From an uncultured Moraxella sp. (GTDB lineage Bacteria; Pseudomonadota; Gammaproteobacteria; Pseudomonadales; Moraxellaceae): DNA of 14,390 bases. The stretch lies in contig CALJUC010000222.1 of assembly GCA_937975585.1 (NCBI GenBank), forward strand, positions 1 through 14,390, written 5' to 3'. Position 1 is the stretch's first letter. The number at the start of each line of letters is the position of its first letter. A model generated the notes under the pieces. It had not been told where the DNA came from. It worked only from the letters and a program-made list of their open reading frames with translations, and did no database searches. Made by a program: the position numbers and the translations under genes. Below, one piece after another: positions 1 through 6,686 of the stretch.

Positions 1-716
1 TTTTGGGTTTTAAACTCATCAGGAATTTTTGCCATTGTGGATTTATTTTCACCCATACCAAAGAGCATAAAAGAGCCGTCTTGCCTAATAATTCTTTGAT
101 TATCCAATAATGGTTTAACAAACAAAACTCTTGATAAATCCTCTAACTTAATATTTGGTAAAAACCCATTTTTTTCTTGTCTGATTTCATGTAAAAGATA
201 ATCATTTAATAAATCTTTAATATAAAAGTCATTTTTCATTTTTGCAAGATTGGCTAAAATACTTACAGTATCGCTATCAAAATACTTAATTTCACTTCTA
301 GGTACTTTGTAAACCAAAATTTCGCCGTCTTTGTCTTTATTGTTTATGCAAGCAAAATATAAAGCAATTAACGGGTTTTCTGTGATATCCAATAATCTTG
401 TCGGCAAGCCATAATGTTGCATTTTTACCAATTTTTGAAAAGTACTATTTAGAGCGTGAAATTCTTCTGGCATAGAAGCAATCACTTCTCTAAAGATAAT
501 ATGCTCTTTTTCAATGAAATTATCACGATAAATAGATGGTTCAGCAACCCATTCACTATCTGAATGACCTCTAAAAAATATTAAATCGTTGTGTTGCCCA
601 TATTTTAGTAGTCTAAGATTCTGAATAAGAGAACTAACCCCATTAATTTTTTCATTGCCCCTTACTCTGTCAAGAGAAAGTGAAAGATTTGATGCACTTA
701 CACTACCCAGACTCAT
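1..716 (-). CDS. FRG-domain protein, C-terminus cut by window edge
   Basis: The frame is open from an ATG at 716 to the window edge, giving 238 codons. The name-giving motif FFRGHSDSEW lies at residues 47-56 and the second hallmark, QHYGLPTRLLDITENP followed by LIALYFAC, at 100-123. FRG domains have no settled biochemical function; I recall proposals linking them to ADP-ribosyltransferase-like folds and their frequent presence in mobile or defence loci. The ATG shares the ATGA overlap with the thrB stop, and a GGGGGA ribosome-binding site sits 7 nt upstream inside thrB, so translation is probably coupled. Composition differs sharply from the neighbours: about 31% GC over the first 180 bases, and 11 of 12 arginines use AGA or AGG, whereas the housekeeping genes favour CGN. 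This suggests horizontal acquisition. The domain call is confident; a defence role is only inference. Confidence 0.85.
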   Translation of the reverse strand, partial: MSLGSVSASNLSLSLDRVRGNEKINGVSSLIQNLRLLKYGQHNDLIFFRGHSDSEWVAEPSIYRDNFIEKEHIIFREVIASMPEEFHALNSTFQKLVKMQHYGLPTRLLDITENPLIALYFACINNKDKDGEILVYKVPRSEIKYFDSDTVSILANLAKMKNDFYIKDLLNDYLLHEIRQEKNGFLPNIKLEDLSRVLFVKPLLDNQRIIRQDGSFMLFGMGENKSTMAKIPDEFKTQ

Positions 717-1714
717 TTTACTTTCCCCCAATGATAGCTTGCTAAGCGTTTCATCAGGTCTGGGTTTTTCACCATAATATCCGCGCCAGTACGACCTTGT
801 TCACGGTTATAGAAAATCACATTCAGGCGTAATAACCAAAAAATCGTCGCTGAATACGCAAGCATTACTGGTAAGGCTTTTTTCTCATTCTCGGTCAGCG
901 AACGTACTGACTCATAGCCTTGGATAAAGGCCTGCATTTTTTTCTCATTAAAATGAACCGTTTCGCCTTCGGTGGCATTGCCCCACGTGGTACAAAAATC
1001 ATTGATGGTAATCGCCACATCCATCACGTAATATTCAACGCTGACTTCGGTAAAGTCCAATAAGCCAGTCAATTTGGCTTGCTCACCACTAAAATCCCAC
1101 AAGGTATTATCGGTAAACATATCCAAATGACACAAGCCTTTTGGCAAATCACTTGGTAAATCTGCATACGCTTGCCAAATATCATTCATGAGTTTGGCTT
1201 CATCAAATGGCATAAACTTGGTTTCGCGCGCTTTGACACGTGCCCAATCATACAAGGGTACACCGTATTCTTCAGCAGGTTGCAAGATTTCTAGCGTCTG
1301 GTGCAAGGTTGCCAATGCCTGACCCATTTCCTCACACATGGCGACGGTGGTGGCGGTTGGGTGTTTACCTGCCAGTTTTGGCACCATCAAAATCGCTTTG
1401 TTCTCGTATCGCATGACACAATCTTCACCGATGTCATTGCCTTTAGCCGTTTGCTTAATGAGCGGCGGCGCAATCGGCAAGTTATCTTTTAGCGCGTGCA
1501 TCACGGTCGCCATTTTCATAATATCGGCCGGTACACGTTCCTCGTATAAGGTAAACACATACGAAAAATCGTCGTCTTTGTCGTTATCGGTCTGAATAAA
1601 CCAGTTTGAGTTTTTTACCCCTTGCACAATCGGAATCGCTTTAGCAAATTTGACCCCATACAAACCACAAAACGCAAAAAATTCATCATCAGACAACTGG
1701 GTATAGACAGACAT
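713..1714 (-). CDS. thrB: Homoserine kinase, type II (APH fold)
   Basis: Phosphorylates homoserine to O-phosphohomoserine in threonine biosynthesis; cytosolic. The 333-residue product belongs to the aminoglycoside-phosphotransferase-like ThrB family of pseudomonads and relatives, not the GHMP-kinase ThrB of E. coli. The catalytic loop reads GLCHLDMFTDN (His196, Asp198, Asn203), and the metal-binding aspartate is Asp220 in GLLDFTEVS, followed by MDVAITINDFC. The N-terminus MSVYTQLSDDEFFAF is typical for the family, and its length is close to the usual 315-320. A strong AAGGA site lies 7 nt before the ATG. It diverges from hisF across 78 bp. Its TGA overlaps the ATG of the low-GC FRG gene, with no terminator between them, so the two are probably co-transcribed. 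A choline/ethanolamine-kinase-like relative is a less likely alternative. Confidence 0.9.
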   Translation of the reverse strand: MSVYTQLSDDEFFAFCGLYGVKFAKAIPIVQGVKNSNWFIQTDNDKDDDFSYVFTLYEERVPADIMKMATVMHALKDNLPIAPPLIKQTAKGNDIGEDCVMRYENKAILMVPKLAGKHPTATTVAMCEEMGQALATLHQTLEILQPAEEYGVPLYDWARVKARETKFMPFDEAKLMNDIWQAYADLPSDLPKGLCHLDMFTDNTLWDFSGEQAKLTGLLDFTEVSVEYYVMDVAITINDFCTTWGNATEGETVHFNEKKMQAFIQGYESVRSLTENEKKALPVMLAYSATIFWLLRLNVIFYNREQGRTGADIMVKNPDLMKRLASYHWGKVK

Positions 1715-1761
1715 GGGGTTTTCCTTAAACTGGGTGCAAAATTGTGCTAGACTTCATTTAT

Positions 1762-1767
1762 TATACT
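1762..1767 (+). promoter_or_regulatory. Possible -10 box for hisF
   Basis: TATACT lies 25 nt before the hisF ATG. The nearest -35-like element, TTGTGC at 1742-1747, is only 14 nt upstream, so the promoter assignment is weak. Confidence 0.35.
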
Positions 1768-1792
1768 GTTAAACGCGGTTCAAGGACAAAAA

Positions 1793-2551
1793 ATGTTAGC
1801 CAAACGTATTATTCCCTGCCTAGACGTGGACAATGGTCGCGTGGTCAAAGGCGTACAATTTGTTGATATTAAAGATGCGGGTGACCCTGTCGAAGTCGCA
1901 CAGCGTTATAACGAACAAGGCGCAGATGAAATCACCTTTTTGGACATTACCGCAACGCATCACGGCCGTGATACCACGTATCACACCGTCGAACGTATGG
2001 CAGAAACCGTATTTGTCCCATTGACCGTGGGCGGTGGCGTGCGCAAAGTCGAAGACATTCGTAATTTATTGAATGCCGGTGCGGATAAAGTATCGATTAA
2101 TTCAGCCGCCATTACCAACCCTGATTTTGTCGGTGAAGCAGCGTCTCGCTTTGGTAACCAATGTATCGTGGTGGCGATTGATGCCAAACAAGTCGCTGAT
2201 AATAGATGGGAAATTTTCACCCATGGCGGTCGTAATCCAACCGGTATTGATGCCATCGAATGGGCAATCAAAATGGCTGGCTATGGCGCAGGTGAGTTAT
2301 TAGTCACCTCAATGGATGCAGACGGCACCAAAAACGGTTATGATTTAGGCTTAATGAAAAAAATCACCTCAAGCGTGAATATCCCTGTCATTGCCTCAGG
2401 CGGTGTGGGTAACTTACAACACTTGGCCGATGGTGTATTGCAAGGCGGTGCTGACGCGGTATTGGCAGCCAGTATTTTCCACTTCGGTGAGTACACGGTG
2501 CAAGAAGCCAAACGTTATATGGCCAATCAAGGCATTGAAATGCGTTTGTAA
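1793..2551 (+). CDS. hisF: Imidazole glycerol phosphate synthase, cyclase subunit
   Basis: Uses ammonia delivered by HisH to convert PRFAR to imidazole glycerol phosphate and AICAR in histidine biosynthesis. The 252-residue protein is a complete (beta/alpha)8 barrel. Both catalytic aspartates are present: Asp11 in CLDVDNGRVVKGV and Asp130 in VVAIDAK. The phosphate-binding loops TVGGGVRKVEDIR (about residues 78-90) and IASGGVGNL (200-208) are intact, as is TSMDADGTKNGYD near 172-184. AAGGA sits 6 nt before the ATG. No hisH or hisA is adjacent, so the histidine genes appear scattered in this genome. The downstream cold-shock/Excalibur gene begins 20 nt after the stop and is probably on the same transcript. 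Confidence 0.97.
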   Translation: MLAKRIIPCLDVDNGRVVKGVQFVDIKDAGDPVEVAQRYNEQGADEITFLDITATHHGRDTTYHTVERMAETVFVPLTVGGGVRKVEDIRNLLNAGADKVSINSAAITNPDFVGEAASRFGNQCIVVAIDAKQVADNRWEIFTHGGRNPTGIDAIEWAIKMAGYGAGELLVTSMDADGTKNGYDLGLMKKITSSVNIPVIASGGVGNLQHLADGVLQGGADAVLAASIFHFGEYTVQEAKRYMANQGIEMRL

Positions 2552-2571
2552 TGCTAGAAAAGAGGTCAATG

Positions 2572-3150
2572 ATGCAAGGGCGTATTATTAAATGGGACGA
2601 TGAAAAAGGCTTTGGTTTTATTCAATCCCCAGAAGTCACCGAAAATATTTTTGTGCATGCTTCAAGCTTTGTAGATAAGCGGATACGCCCTGCCGTTGGC
2701 GATGATATTGCGTTTGAGGTTAAACGAACCGATAAAGGGTTACAGGCAAAAAAGGTCGATTATCCTAATAAATCTGAACAATTCCTTTCTGCGCCACGTA
2801 GCCCCACTCGACAATCTAACGTCAGACCATCAAATTCATCGGTAACCCCATCACTTATTAAGCTTATCCTCTTATGTGGTGTATTATTCGGCGGCTATCA
2901 GTTTTATCAAAAATATCAAGCGAATAAAGACCTTAATGAGTTAGCTCAACCTATGTATGCAGAAAGTAGCGCACCCATTGACGCTAAATCTATGAGTCAT
3001 AACACCCCCAGTTTCACTTGTGATGGTCGTCAACATTGCAGCCAAATGAACTCGCGAGAAGAAGCAGAGTTTTTTATTAAAAACTGTCCTGCCACTAAGA
3101 TGGACGGTGATAATGATGGGATACCTTGCGAAAATGACTCACGTTGGTAA
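2572..3150 (+). CDS. Cold-shock domain / transmembrane / Excalibur protein
   Basis: A 192-residue protein in three parts. Residues 1-64 form a cold-shock domain with the RNP1-like KGFGFI (12-17) and RNP2-like NIFVHAS (25-31), predicted to bind RNA or single-stranded DNA. A polar linker is followed by one hydrophobic segment, LIKLILLCGVLFGGYQF (95-111). The C-terminus is an Excalibur domain: Cys150, Cys156, Cys172 and the calcium-binding-loop-like DGDNDGIPCE (178-187). By the positive-inside rule the cold-shock domain should be cytosolic and the Excalibur domain periplasmic. I chose the ATG at 2572 because AGAGG lies 6 nt upstream and homologues typically begin MQGKI; ATGs at 2551 (overlapping the hisF stop) and 2569 are possible but poorly placed. 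Domains are clear, function unknown. Confidence 0.85.
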   Translation: MQGRIIKWDDEKGFGFIQSPEVTENIFVHASSFVDKRIRPAVGDDIAFEVKRTDKGLQAKKVDYPNKSEQFLSAPRSPTRQSNVRPSNSSVTPSLIKLILLCGVLFGGYQFYQKYQANKDLNELAQPMYAESSAPIDAKSMSHNTPSFTCDGRQHCSQMNSREEAEFFIKNCPATKMDGDNDGIPCENDSRW

Positions 3151-3195
3151 TAACAATTTTCAAACCCCGAGCTGGTAGGTGATGGTAAGAAAAAC

Positions 3196-3204
3196 TGCTA
3201 TCAT
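3196..3204 (+). promoter_or_regulatory. Possible extended -10 promoter for lgt
   Basis: TGC followed by TATCAT makes an extended -10 element 46 nt before lgt. No good -35 is visible (TAGGTG at 3176-3181). The 99-bp gap from the previous gene leaves room for a promoter. Confidence 0.35.
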
Positions 3205-3249
3205 ATCGCCGATTTTTCAGCCCCTCTTTCACATAATTAGAAAATTACT

Positions 3250-4140
3250 ATGCTGCCACTTTTTTTGACTCATCCCCAATTTAATCCTGTTGCCTTAGAT
3301 TTGGGCTTTATTCAAGCCCACTGGTATGGCTTGATGTATCTATTGGCGTTTGCCTCTGCCTATGGCTTGGCTTGGTATCGCACTAAATCGCGCACTGACT
3401 GGACCACCGATATGGTCTCGGACTTAGTATTCTACGGTGCGATGGGTGTTATCCTCGGTGGTCGTATCGGCTATGTACTGTTTTATCAGTTTAGCGAATT
3501 GTTGGCCAATCCGTTATATCTCTTTAAAGTCAATGAAGGCGGCATGTCATTCCACGGTGGGTTTTTGGGCGTGGCGATTGCGATGATTTTCTTTGCACGC
3601 AAGTACAAGAAAAATCTGTTTAATGTCTTCGATTTTATCGTGCCTTGTGTCGCACCAGGCTTGTTATTTGGCCGTATTGGTAACTTTATCAATGGTGAAT
3701 TATGGGGTCGCGTTTCGGATGGTGGCTATAACTGGCTGATGCTATTTCCGCAAGCGGTCAATGCTGACTACGAATTGATGCAACAAAATCCGGCACTGCA
3801 AAGCTTGGCGGTCAACGTAAATAACCAATTACTGTTGCCACGCCACCCGTCACAGTTATACCAAGCCTTTACCGAGGGTGTGTTGTTGTTTATTTTGACC
3901 TGGTGGTTTGCCAGTAAGCCAAAACCGCGGATGGCCGTGACCGGTATCTTTGTATTGGGTTATGGTCTGGCTCGCTTTACCACGGAATTCTTCCGTCAGC
4001 CAGACGCGGATCAGGGTTTTATTTTATTGGGTTGGATGACCAAAGGCCAAATGTTAAGCTTGCCAATGGTGATTGTCGGGCTTTTATTGTTGGTATGGGC
4101 TTACCGTAACCAAATCTATGACTGGGGCAAAAACGCATGA
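3250..4140 (+). CDS. lgt: Prolipoprotein diacylglyceryl transferase
   Basis: Inner-membrane enzyme transferring diacylglyceryl from phosphatidylglycerol to the lipobox cysteine, the first step of lipoprotein maturation. The 296-residue product has the usual length and several membrane segments. Family landmarks: HWYGLMYLLAF (24-34), GGMSFHGGFLGV with His102 (E. coli His103), the Lgt signature GRIGNFINGELWGR (141-154) with Arg142, RHPSQLYQAF (198-207), and ARFTTEFFRQPD (241-252), whose Arg242 probably matches essential Arg239 of E. coli. The ribosome-binding site is weak (AGAAAA, about 8 nt before the ATG). The stop overlaps the thyA start, so it heads an lgt-thyA-folA run, an arrangement also common elsewhere in proteobacteria. 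Confidence 0.97.
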   Translation: MLPLFLTHPQFNPVALDLGFIQAHWYGLMYLLAFASAYGLAWYRTKSRTDWTTDMVSDLVFYGAMGVILGGRIGYVLFYQFSELLANPLYLFKVNEGGMSFHGGFLGVAIAMIFFARKYKKNLFNVFDFIVPCVAPGLLFGRIGNFINGELWGRVSDGGYNWLMLFPQAVNADYELMQQNPALQSLAVNVNNQLLLPRHPSQLYQAFTEGVLLFILTWWFASKPKPRMAVTGIFVLGYGLARFTTEFFRQPDADQGFILLGWMTKGQMLSLPMVIVGLLLLVWAYRNQIYDWGKNA

Positions 4141-5000
4141 TGACCAAAAATGAACAAGCTTACCTTGACCTAATTCGTTATGTCCGCGACCACGGTACAC
4201 AAAAAGGTGATAGAACCGGCACCGGTACATTAAGCGTGTTTGGCGCGCAAATGCGTTTTGACTTAAACGATGGCTTTCCACTACTCACCACCAAAAAAAT
4301 CCATACCAAAAGCGTGATTTACGAATTGTTATGGTTTCTCAAAGGTGACACCCATGTCCAATATCTACAAGACCATGGGGTACGTATCTGGAATGAATGG
4401 GCGACCGCAGAGCAAACCGCGCGATTTGGTCGTGCTGAGGGCGACTTGGGCCCCGTGTATGGTCATCAATGGCGTAATTTTGGCGCAAGCACCGATGAAC
4501 AAGGCAATTATCTCGCCGATGGTGTCGACCAAATCCGCCAAGTGGTCGAGCAAATCAAGATCAACCCGAATTCGCGCCGTCTTATCGTGTCCGGTTGGAA
4601 CCCAAAAGAAGCCGACCAAGTGGCGTTGCCGCCTTGTCATACCCTGTTTCAGTTTTTTGTCGCGGATGGCAAGCTATCGTGTCAGCTCTATCAACGTTCG
4701 GCAGATTTATTCTTAGGCGTACCGTTTAATATTGCAAGCTATGCCCTACTAACCCATATGATTGCCCAAGTCACTGGACTGGGTGTTGGCGAGTTTGTGT
4801 GGACAGGCGGTGATTGTCATATTTATAACAATCATCTAGCGCAGGTCAATGAGCAGTTAAGCCGTGAGCGTGAGATGTATCCACTGCCACAATTACAATT
4901 AAACCCTAGTATTGATAATATTTTTGCTTTTAAATTTGACGATATAACCATTCAAAATTACCAAAGCCACCCAACCATTAAAGCAGAAGTGGCAGTCTAA
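4137..5000 (+). CDS. thyA: Thymidylate synthase
   Basis: Methylates dUMP to dTMP using methylenetetrahydrofolate, releasing dihydrofolate. The nucleophile is Cys167 in LPPCHTLFQFFV; the phosphate-binding arginines are Arg26 (DRTGTGTLS) and Arg187 (CQLYQRSAD). GVPFNIASYALL (194-205) and GGDCHIYNNH (224-233) are family blocks. At 287 residues it exceeds E. coli ThyA (264), through a short insertion near 89-101 just before GDLGPVYG, and another near 116-128. QRSAD has alanine where E. coli has cysteine, and GGDCH has cysteine where E. coli has threonine; neither replaces the catalytic cysteine. Starts at 4137 or 4140; the ATGATG overlaps the lgt stop, implying translational coupling. folA follows 28 nt downstream. 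Confidence 0.97.
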   Translation: MMTKNEQAYLDLIRYVRDHGTQKGDRTGTGTLSVFGAQMRFDLNDGFPLLTTKKIHTKSVIYELLWFLKGDTHVQYLQDHGVRIWNEWATAEQTARFGRAEGDLGPVYGHQWRNFGASTDEQGNYLADGVDQIRQVVEQIKINPNSRRLIVSGWNPKEADQVALPPCHTLFQFFVADGKLSCQLYQRSADLFLGVPFNIASYALLTHMIAQVTGLGVGEFVWTGGDCHIYNNHLAQVNEQLSREREMYPLPQLQLNPSIDNIFAFKFDDITIQNYQSHPTIKAEVAV

Positions 5001-5028
5001 TTAAAAGATATTGTCTAAGGATAGTCTC

Positions 5029-5559
5029 ATGAGTTTTTCAAATATCAACGTTGCCCAAGTGGTCGCGCATGACCATAACCGTGCCATTGGCAAGGATAAC
5101 CAATTGCCGTGGCATATTTCAGAGGATTTAAAGCATTTCAAACGCCTAACCGAAGGTGGGATTGTGATCATGGGTCGCAACACTTTTGAGTCGATGGGCA
5201 AGGCGTTGCCGAACCGTACCAACTTTGTGTTAACCACAGATTTGGATTATACAATCGATGACCCATCTGTGATGATTTTTCACAACCTTGACGATGCGCT
5301 TGGACAAGCCTCTTCGTTGGCACATGGTAAAGGTTTGGATACAGTGTGGATTATTGGTGGGCAAAAAATCTTTGAACAAGGCTTGTTGTTTAGCGACCGC
5401 TTAGAAATCACAGAAGTCGACCTTGCCGTTGATGGCGCGGATGTGTTTTATCCGGATATTACCCAGAATTTTGTTAAAGTCGCTGAGAGTGAGCCAAAAG
5501 TCGATGAAAAAAGCGGTATCGGCTATCGCTTTGTGACCTATCATAAGCAAAAAGACTAA
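5029..5559 (+). CDS. folA: Dihydrofolate reductase
   Basis: Reduces dihydrofolate to tetrahydrofolate with NADPH, recycling the product of ThyA encoded directly upstream; the target of trimethoprim. The 176-residue protein carries AIGKDNQLPWHISEDLKHFK (19-38) with Trp28 and the catalytic acid Asp33, the NADPH-binding IVIMGRNTFESMG (45-57), and IIGGQKIF (108-115). The ATG at 5029 is preceded by TAAGGA at 7 nt. An in-frame TTG at 5011 would add six residues but lacks a comparable site. It is probably transcribed with lgt and thyA; no terminator is seen in the 28-nt gap from thyA. Confidence 0.96.
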   Translation: MSFSNINVAQVVAHDHNRAIGKDNQLPWHISEDLKHFKRLTEGGIVIMGRNTFESMGKALPNRTNFVLTTDLDYTIDDPSVMIFHNLDDALGQASSLAHGKGLDTVWIIGGQKIFEQGLLFSDRLEITEVDLAVDGADVFYPDITQNFVKVAESEPKVDEKSGIGYRFVTYHKQKD

Positions 5560-5639
5560 CGTTACGCGCAATATGATACGGTCGTTAAGCAACTGCCTAC
5601 CCTGATTACTGACCCTGTCAGAATAAAGGAAACATCCGT

Positions 5640-5876
5640 ATGTTTAGTAAATTACTGACAGTATTGCTGCTGATTGGCTTTGTGGTTGCCTTGTCTTATA
5701 TCGTGATTTCGCTAAGCGCACGCGTTCATAGTAAATACAAGACTAGTGACTCAACGAGCGACAACGATAGTGACCGTGATACAGGTGACGACTCTTCGAC
5801 TTGCGATAACTCGAGCAGTGGTTGGGGGGATTGTGGCTCTGACGGCGGCGGGGATGGTGGTGGCTGTGGCGACTAA
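5640..5876 (+). CDS. Small single-pass Ser/Asp/Gly/Cys-rich protein
   Basis: A 78-residue protein of unrecognised family. Residues 4-27 are a strongly hydrophobic helix (LLTVLLLIGFVVALSYIVIS) that could be an anchor or uncleaved signal. A basic patch, ARVHSKYK, follows, then an acidic low-complexity stretch of Ser, Asp and Thr (36-60), ending in a Gly/Asp tail with cysteines 55, 65 and 76 (GWGDCGSDGGGDGGGCGD). The tail could bind metal or be intrinsically disordered; no motif decides. AAAGGA lies 9 nt before the ATG, supporting translation. It sits 80 bp after folA and ends before a shared terminator, so it may be the last gene of that transcript. Existence is likely, function unknown. Confidence 0.65.
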   Translation: MFSKLLTVLLLIGFVVALSYIVISLSARVHSKYKTSDSTSDNDSDRDTGDDSSTCDNSSSGWGDCGSDGGGDGGGCGD

Positions 5877-5991
5877 GCCTGTCTTAACTTGAGATATTAT
5901 TTAACCAATGATCAACCCAACGGAACTCAATTCACCGAAACAAATTAGATAACCAAATCACCATTAGACGTGACTCGTGATTCAATGATAC

Positions 5992-6026
5992 AAAAAAACC
6001 ACGGTTGATGTTACCGTGGTTTTTTT
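5992..6026. terminator. Bidirectional intrinsic terminator
   Basis: Perfect 14-bp stem: AAAAAAACCACGGT at 5992-6005 pairs with ACCGTGGTTTTTTT at 6013-6026, loop of 7 nt. Each strand reads the hairpin followed by a run of seven Ts, so it can end both the small plus-strand gene and the convergent Ala-rich minus-strand gene. Confidence 0.93.
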
Positions 6027-6033
6027 ATGCGTC

Positions 6034-6507
6034 TTATTTAGACTGTTCTTGCGATTTTACCGCTGATGCAACGGGTGGTGCGATATTTGGACGCTCGCCA
6101 GTTTTGGCTTCGATTTTGTCTTTGGCTTCAGCAGTTGAGGCGTTGCGGTCAGCGATGGTTGAGGCTTTAGCGGTTGCAGTCGGTGCTGATGCTGGGTTCA
6201 TGCTTGCATTGTCTGGGCTGCTAGCGGTAGTCGTTGGTGCAGTTGCAGTATCCGCATTGGCGGTTGCACTACCCGCTTCACCCGCTGCTGGTGATGTGGT
6301 TGCAGGTGCCGAGGCGGCTGCCGCTGAGGCCGCTGCTTTGGCTTCTACTTCAGCATTTAACTTAGCCACATCCACATGGTTGCCCGCTGGACGCAAGTAG
6401 GCTGGAACAGCGATTAACAATACAATTACCAAAAACGTTAAGGTGCCAATAACCGTCATACTCAATTCTTTTTTTACGTCGTTTTCGACGACCTCATGAT
6501 GAGCCAT
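6034..6507 (-). CDS. Ala/Thr-rich single-pass membrane protein, unknown function
   Basis: A 157-residue protein I do not recognise. It has a short acidic N-terminus (MAHHEVVENDVKKE), one transmembrane helix at about residues 17-38 (SMTVIGTLTFLVIVLLIAVP), and a long low-complexity tail of Ala, Thr, Ser and Pro (about 50-155) that ends in a more charged segment (AEAKDKIEAKTGERPN). The tail may span the periplasm or lie along the envelope. GAGG is 6 nt before the ATG at 6507; an in-frame TTG at 6525 is unlikely because that site would then be internal. Two TATAAT boxes lie upstream on the minus strand. The gene is monocistronic, closed by the shared terminator at 5992-6026. The continuous frame and signals make it probably real. 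Confidence 0.75.
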   Translation of the reverse strand: MAHHEVVENDVKKELSMTVIGTLTFLVIVLLIAVPAYLRPAGNHVDVAKLNAEVEAKAAASAAAASAPATTSPAAGEAGSATANADTATAPTTTASSPDNASMNPASAPTATAKASTIADRNASTAEAKDKIEAKTGERPNIAPPVASAVKSQEQSK

Positions 6508-6585
6508 GCTAAACCTCACTGTCAATCGTTGGCTAAGCCATACGGAATAAATGGTATGTTTCGTTGGAAAAAAATTTATCCAGCT

Positions 6586-6612
6586 ATTATACGGAACTTT
6601 GTAACCATTATA
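6586..6612 (-). promoter_or_regulatory. Two candidate -10 boxes for the Ala-rich gene
   Basis: TATAAT occurs twice on the minus strand, at 6586-6591 and 6607-6612, 79 and 100 nt before the ATG at 6507. Neither has a good -35 at 17 nt, so which one is used is open. Confidence 0.45.
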
Positions 6613-6623
6613 TACTAAATTTT

Positions 6624-6650
6624 TGCAGTAAGCAGTAAAACCTTACTGCA
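6624..6650. repeat. Inverted repeat downstream of lnt
   Basis: TGCAGTAAG (6624-6632) and CTTACTGCA (6642-6650) form a perfect 9-bp stem with a 9-nt loop. It lies 37 nt past the lnt stop. There is no T-run on the exit side of the minus strand, so it is a poor intrinsic terminator; it might protect the transcript's 3' end or bind a protein. Confidence 0.5.
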
Positions 6651-6686
6651 TTTAAGGTGTTATGTACATTTTATCTCACCGCAATA

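Noticed and set aside
4345..4716. A 123-codon frame inside thyA in another reading frame
   Set aside because: thyA is intact and highly conserved here; the alternative frame has no recognisable product or start signal.
6005..6400. A 131-codon plus-strand frame rich in Ala and Val
   Set aside because: It is the antisense shadow of the GC-rich Ala-coding tail of the minus-strand gene and starts inside the terminator hairpin.
6624..6650. Inverted repeat considered as the lnt terminator
   Set aside because: The minus-strand exit sequence is A-rich, not U-rich, so it lacks the required U-run; retained only as an inverted repeat.
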